A stretch of DNA of 64,000 nt from Paraburkholderia monticola (GTDB lineage Bacteria; Pseudomonadota; Gammaproteobacteria; Burkholderiales; Burkholderiaceae): contig NZ_LRBG01000038.1 of assembly GCF_001580545.1 (NCBI RefSeq), forward strand, positions 372,001-436,000, in the 5' to 3' direction. The notes beneath the pieces are model-generated. The model searched no databases. It had not been told where the DNA came from and was given only the letters and a program-made list of their open reading frames with translations. Within the stretch, counting starts at the first letter, position 1; every line of letters starts with the position of its first letter. Of this stretch, positions 61,411-64,000 are shown piece by piece. The translations under genes were made by a program, and so were the position numbers.

Positions 61411-62388
61411 TTAATCGCCTTGCAAAGCGATCTTCTCGCGCAGTTTGATCAGGGCCAGCACCACGTCGATGGTGGGAGTCGGTTCAGCCACGAGCCGGCC
61501 CATTTCCTGCACGACGGTCAACAGAGGATCGATTTCCATCGGCCGACGGTTCTCGAGATCGACGAGCGTCGATGTCTTGTGCGCACCGACCGCACCCGCG
61601 CCATCAATTCGCCTTTCCACATCGACGCGAAAGTGCACGCCGAATTGCTCCGCGATGCGCTTCGCCTCGAGCATCATCGTGCGCGAGACCGCGCGCGTGC
61701 CCGGGTCGCTCGTGAGGATATCGAGCGTGGCGTGCGTCAAGGCGCTGATCGGGTTGAAGCACAGATTGCCCCAGAGCTTGAGCCAGATCTCGTCACGGAT
61801 GTTCTCGCGGATCGGCGCTTCGAATCCGGCCGCCTGCATGATCTCGTGCAATTGCTGAATGCGCGGCGTACGCTCGCCGCTCGGCTCGCCAATCGGAAAC
61901 TTCTTGCCGTACACGTGTTTGATGACCCCCGGCTCGACGATTTCCGCCGCCGGATAGAGTACGCAGCCAATCGCGCGCTCGGGGCCGAGCTTGGTCCATT
62001 GCGAGCCATCGGGGTCGACGCTCGTGAGGCGAGTGCCGGCAAAGCGTCCGCCGTGCTGATAGAAGTACCAATAGGGAATTCCGTTGACGCCGGTGACGAT
62101 CGCCGTGTGCTTGCCGAGCAGCGGCTGCATCGTATCGACGACGCCAGGCAGCGAATGCGCCTTGAGCGTGATGATGACGAAGTCCTGAACGCCGAGCTCG
62201 CGCGGGTCGGACGTGCAGCGCACCGGTGCGCTGAAGGTTTCGCCATCCATGATCAGGCGCGCGCCGTGTTCACGCATGGCCGCGAGATGCGGGCCGCGCG
62301 CAATGAAGCTCACGTCCGCGCCTGCGCGCGCCAGTTGCACGCCCAGCAAACCGCCAATCGCTCCCGCTCCGAAGATGCAGATCTTCAT
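61411..62388 (-). CDS. 2-dehydropantoate 2-reductase family protein (PanE/ApbA)
   Basis: A 325-residue NADPH-dependent reductase. The coenzyme site is IFGAGAIGGLLG at the N-terminus, and the typical lysine of the active site is in IIT(L)KAHSLP. The C-terminal helical domain has KLWGNLCFNPISALT, matching PanE. ATG 62388 is preferred because GGGAGCG lies just upstream; a frame to 62457 is longer. It may make pantoate, or reduce another 2-keto acid in the local organic-acid context. Primary coenzyme A biosynthesis is not otherwise represented nearby. Confidence 0.85.
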   Translation of the reverse strand: MKICIFGAGAIGGLLGVQLARAGADVSFIARGPHLAAMREHGARLIMDGETFSAPVRCTSDPRELGVQDFVIITLKAHSLPGVVDTMQPLLGKHTAIVTGVNGIPYWYFYQHGGRFAGTRLTSVDPDGSQWTKLGPERAIGCVLYPAAEIVEPGVIKHVYGKKFPIGEPSGERTPRIQQLHEIMQAAGFEAPIRENIRDEIWLKLWGNLCFNPISALTHATLDILTSDPGTRAVSRTMMLEAKRIAEQFGVHFRVDVERRIDGAGAVGAHKTSTLVDLENRRPMEIDPLLTVVQEMGRLVAEPTPTIDVVLALIKLREKIALQGD

Positions 62389-62555
62389 GATGTCGCTCCC
62401 TGACGATGAAAAAGCCGTTCGCCCAAGGCCGCTTCGCAATGCTGCGCGGCCGGTCACGGTTCGAGCATAAGGGGGAGCGACGAATGCTGATAGTTAAAGT
62501 TTCTCGGCCGATGTATTAGCTATTGGTTATGACAAGGCCGCGTGCCCCCGATCCC

Positions 62556-63176
62556 TCAGCCGCGCTGAACCAGCAGAAAACTCACGCCGATCGCCGCCAG
62601 GAATCCCCCGCAGCAGCGATTGAACCAGCGGCGGATCTTCGCGCGCATCAGCCATTTGCCGAGATACATGCCGGCCCACGAATACACGGCAATCGCGACG
62701 CATTCGAGGACCAGAAAGCTCGCGCCGAGCGTGGCGAACTGCGGCAGGATCGGCCGCGCGACGTCGACGAATTGTGGCAGGAACGCGGTGAAAACCAGAA
62801 TCGCCTTCGGATTGCCCGCCGCCACGAAGAACTCGTGCCGTGCGATTCGCGCGAGCGCGGCGTCCTGGGGTTGCGAGGTATCGATGGCGGGGGCGTCGCT
62901 GCGCCACAACTGGATCGCGAGCCAGATCAGATAGGCGGCGCCCGCGAGTTTGATCGCGAGGAAGATCCATTCGGACGCATGCAGCACGACGGCGAGGCCG
63001 GTCGCGGCGAGCGCGAGCATCAGCGCGAAGGCGAGCAGACGGCCGGTGCCGCCGACGAAGGCCTTCATGAAGCCATGACGCGCGGCCACGTTGATCGACA
63101 GCAGGTTATTGGGCCCGGGTGCGAGATTGATGGCGAAGCAGGCGGGTAAAAAGAACAGCCAGGCGGTCAGGGACAT
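62556..63176 (-). CDS. LysE/RhtB-family translocator
   Basis: A 206-residue inner-membrane exporter with six helices. The first has LPACFAINLAPGPNNLL, the family signature, and GNPKAILVFTAFLPQF follows in the central part. These carriers export amino acids such as homoserine, threonine or lysine. The start ATG 63176 gives the usual length; ATG 63188 would add four residues. Nothing nearby points to a specific amino acid. Confidence 0.88.
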   Translation of the reverse strand: MSLTAWLFFLPACFAINLAPGPNNLLSINVAARHGFMKAFVGGTGRLLAFALMLALAATGLAVVLHASEWIFLAIKLAGAAYLIWLAIQLWRSDAPAIDTSQPQDAALARIARHEFFVAAGNPKAILVFTAFLPQFVDVARPILPQFATLGASFLVLECVAIAVYSWAGMYLGKWLMRAKIRRWFNRCCGGFLAAIGVSFLLVQRG

Positions 63177-63286
63177 GATGGGGCGCATTCCGGACAGGAG
63201 ATCACGATGCGGCGCGCGGCGGCTTGCACGCGACGCGTTACCCCGAATTGTAGCGAAACCGCGCCGCGCGCCGGCTGATCGCGCGT

Positions 63287-63835
63287 TCAGTTCACCGCCT
63301 TGATAAAGCCGGGGTCGTCGATCAAAGCATCGACGCTGAGCTTGACCGTGTCGTCGATCGCGATCGTATTGTTGGTGAATTTCGGCGACTTCTGCTTCAC
63401 GGTGCGCGTGGTCGAGAACATCACTTTCTGGCTCGCCGCGTCGGTGACCACGTAGTGCATCTTCAGCGTCCACAGTGCCGGCGAGCGCGTATCGTCGACC
63501 GTGAAGGTTTCGATGGTGCCGCTCAGCACGCGTTTGTTGTCGTCGATCCGAAAACCAGCCACCCGCAGGCTATTGGCGACGTCATCTCGCACGACGACGC
63601 TGATGTCGTCCTTCAACACGAGCCCGGTCATGCCGGTGTTTTCGATGCGGTTCGGTGAGATGTGACCGTCGCGCGCGGGCAGGTACGCGAAGTCGCGCGC
63701 AGGGGCGACGCTGAGCGACCCGGTGCCGTGGGCTCTCGCGTGCGTCGTGCCGGCGTGGCTATTGAGGCCGAACCACGACCACGAGCAGGCGGACAGCAGC
63801 ATGGGCAGCAGTGCCGCGCCGCAGCCCTTGAGCAC
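63287..63835 (-). CDS. Putative outer-membrane lipoprotein
   Basis: From GTG 63835, with GAGG five bases upstream, the protein is 182 residues. A short signal peptide ends in the lipobox LLSAC, with the lipidated cysteine near residue 17. The mature part is mainly beta-rich (VLKDDISVVVRDDVANSL, LSGTIETFTVDDTR). An ATG-started frame to 63964 would place the lipobox near residue 60. It resembles YajG-like lipoproteins in outline, but I do not assign it to a family. Confidence 0.65.
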   Translation of the reverse strand: MLKGCGAALLPMLLSACSWSWFGLNSHAGTTHARAHGTGSLSVAPARDFAYLPARDGHISPNRIENTGMTGLVLKDDISVVVRDDVANSLRVAGFRIDDNKRVLSGTIETFTVDDTRSPALWTLKMHYVVTDAASQKVMFSTTRTVKQKSPKFTNNTIAIDDTVKLSVDALIDDPGFIKAVN

Positions 63836-64000
63836 GAGGGACCTCAACGGCGGGCGCGCGGCAGTCCTGCGGGAGAAAGCGGCGGTCGAATTCAGAGGAA
63901 TTGCCCTTTTAAGTGGAATCGTCGCGGCGGAGAACAGCATGGTAGCAGCGAACCGGGGCGTCAACCTTCGGCCGGGGGCGAGAATTACTTGCCGATCGAG
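63836..64000. other. Right edge, no gene seen
   Basis: About 165 bases upstream of the lipoprotein start. It should contain that gene's promoter. Longer in-frame starts reach 63964 but are less likely. Nothing else is supported up to the window edge. Confidence 0.5.

Overview
The window looks like a high-GC betaproteobacterial replicon, most probably from a Burkholderiaceae member of the Paraburkholderia/Burkholderia type. The basis is the AcnD/PrpF version of the methylcitrate pathway, the large number of AAHS, MHS and OFA carboxylate transporters each next to its own IclR, GntR, LysR or AraC regulator, and the strong GC bias at third codon positions. No rRNA, tRNA, CRISPR array, phage or insertion sequence was recognised. 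The region reads as stable catabolic and accessory chromosome (possibly a secondary replicon) rather than a mobile island. Taxonomy is inferred from gene content, not from a database search.

Layout, left to right. 1-2.6 kb: a cut AAHS transporter and an AstE/AspA-type zinc deacylase. 2.8-6.7 kb: a divergent surface-glycosylation module (GtrA-like flippase, methyltransferase, GtrB-like GT2, polytopic GT-C-like protein). 6.8-15.4 kb: tartrate/D-malate dehydrogenase, then the 2-methylcitrate propionate pathway prpR / prpC-acnD-prpF with a clear sigma-54 promoter and PrpR-type inverted repeats, but no prpB. 15.4-20 kb: methyltransferase, MFS exporter, DUF305 protein, ABM monooxygenase, MDR oxidoreductase, and an orphan degenerate ABC ATPase. 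20.1-30.2 kb: a coherent catabolic cluster with a divergent AroE-like dehydrogenase, two KstD-type flavoprotein dehydrogenases, NIPSNAP protein, TIM-barrel isomerase, AAHS transporter, IclR regulator and MHS transporter. It shares a repeated 15-bp palindromic operator. 30.2-34.7 kb: AraC regulator, small proteins, and an FtsH-like membrane AAA protease. 34.8-41.8 kb: TauE-type exporter, acyltransferase, OpgC-like protein translationally coupled to a tannase-family esterase, and a YadG/YadH ABC exporter. 41.9-45.8 kb: LuxR solo, AraC regulator, DUF3830 protein, GDSL lipoprotein. 45.9-55 kb: OFA transporter with a 42-residue partner, MHS transporter, GntR/FCD regulator, and an operon of a ThDP-dependent lyase/decarboxylase, a formyl-CoA transferase (Frc)-like CoA-transferase and an FAH-family hydrolase. 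55.7-62.4 kb: LysR regulator, OxlT-like oxalate/formate antiporter, second LysR, aldehyde dehydrogenase, PanE-family reductase. 62.5-64 kb: LysE exporter and a lipoprotein.

The most interesting parts are these. (1) The IclR-controlled 20.1-28.8 kb cluster probably degrades an alicyclic or quinate-like acid that I cannot name. (2) The GntR-controlled Frc-like operon pairs a CoA-transferase carrying Gln at the Trp48 position of Oxalobacter Frc with a ThDP enzyme that is not a canonical oxalyl-CoA decarboxylase. (3) A tannase-family esterase has lost both cysteines of the CS-D-HC motif together. Operators, hairpins and small genes were read by eye; no alignment, folding or similarity search was run.
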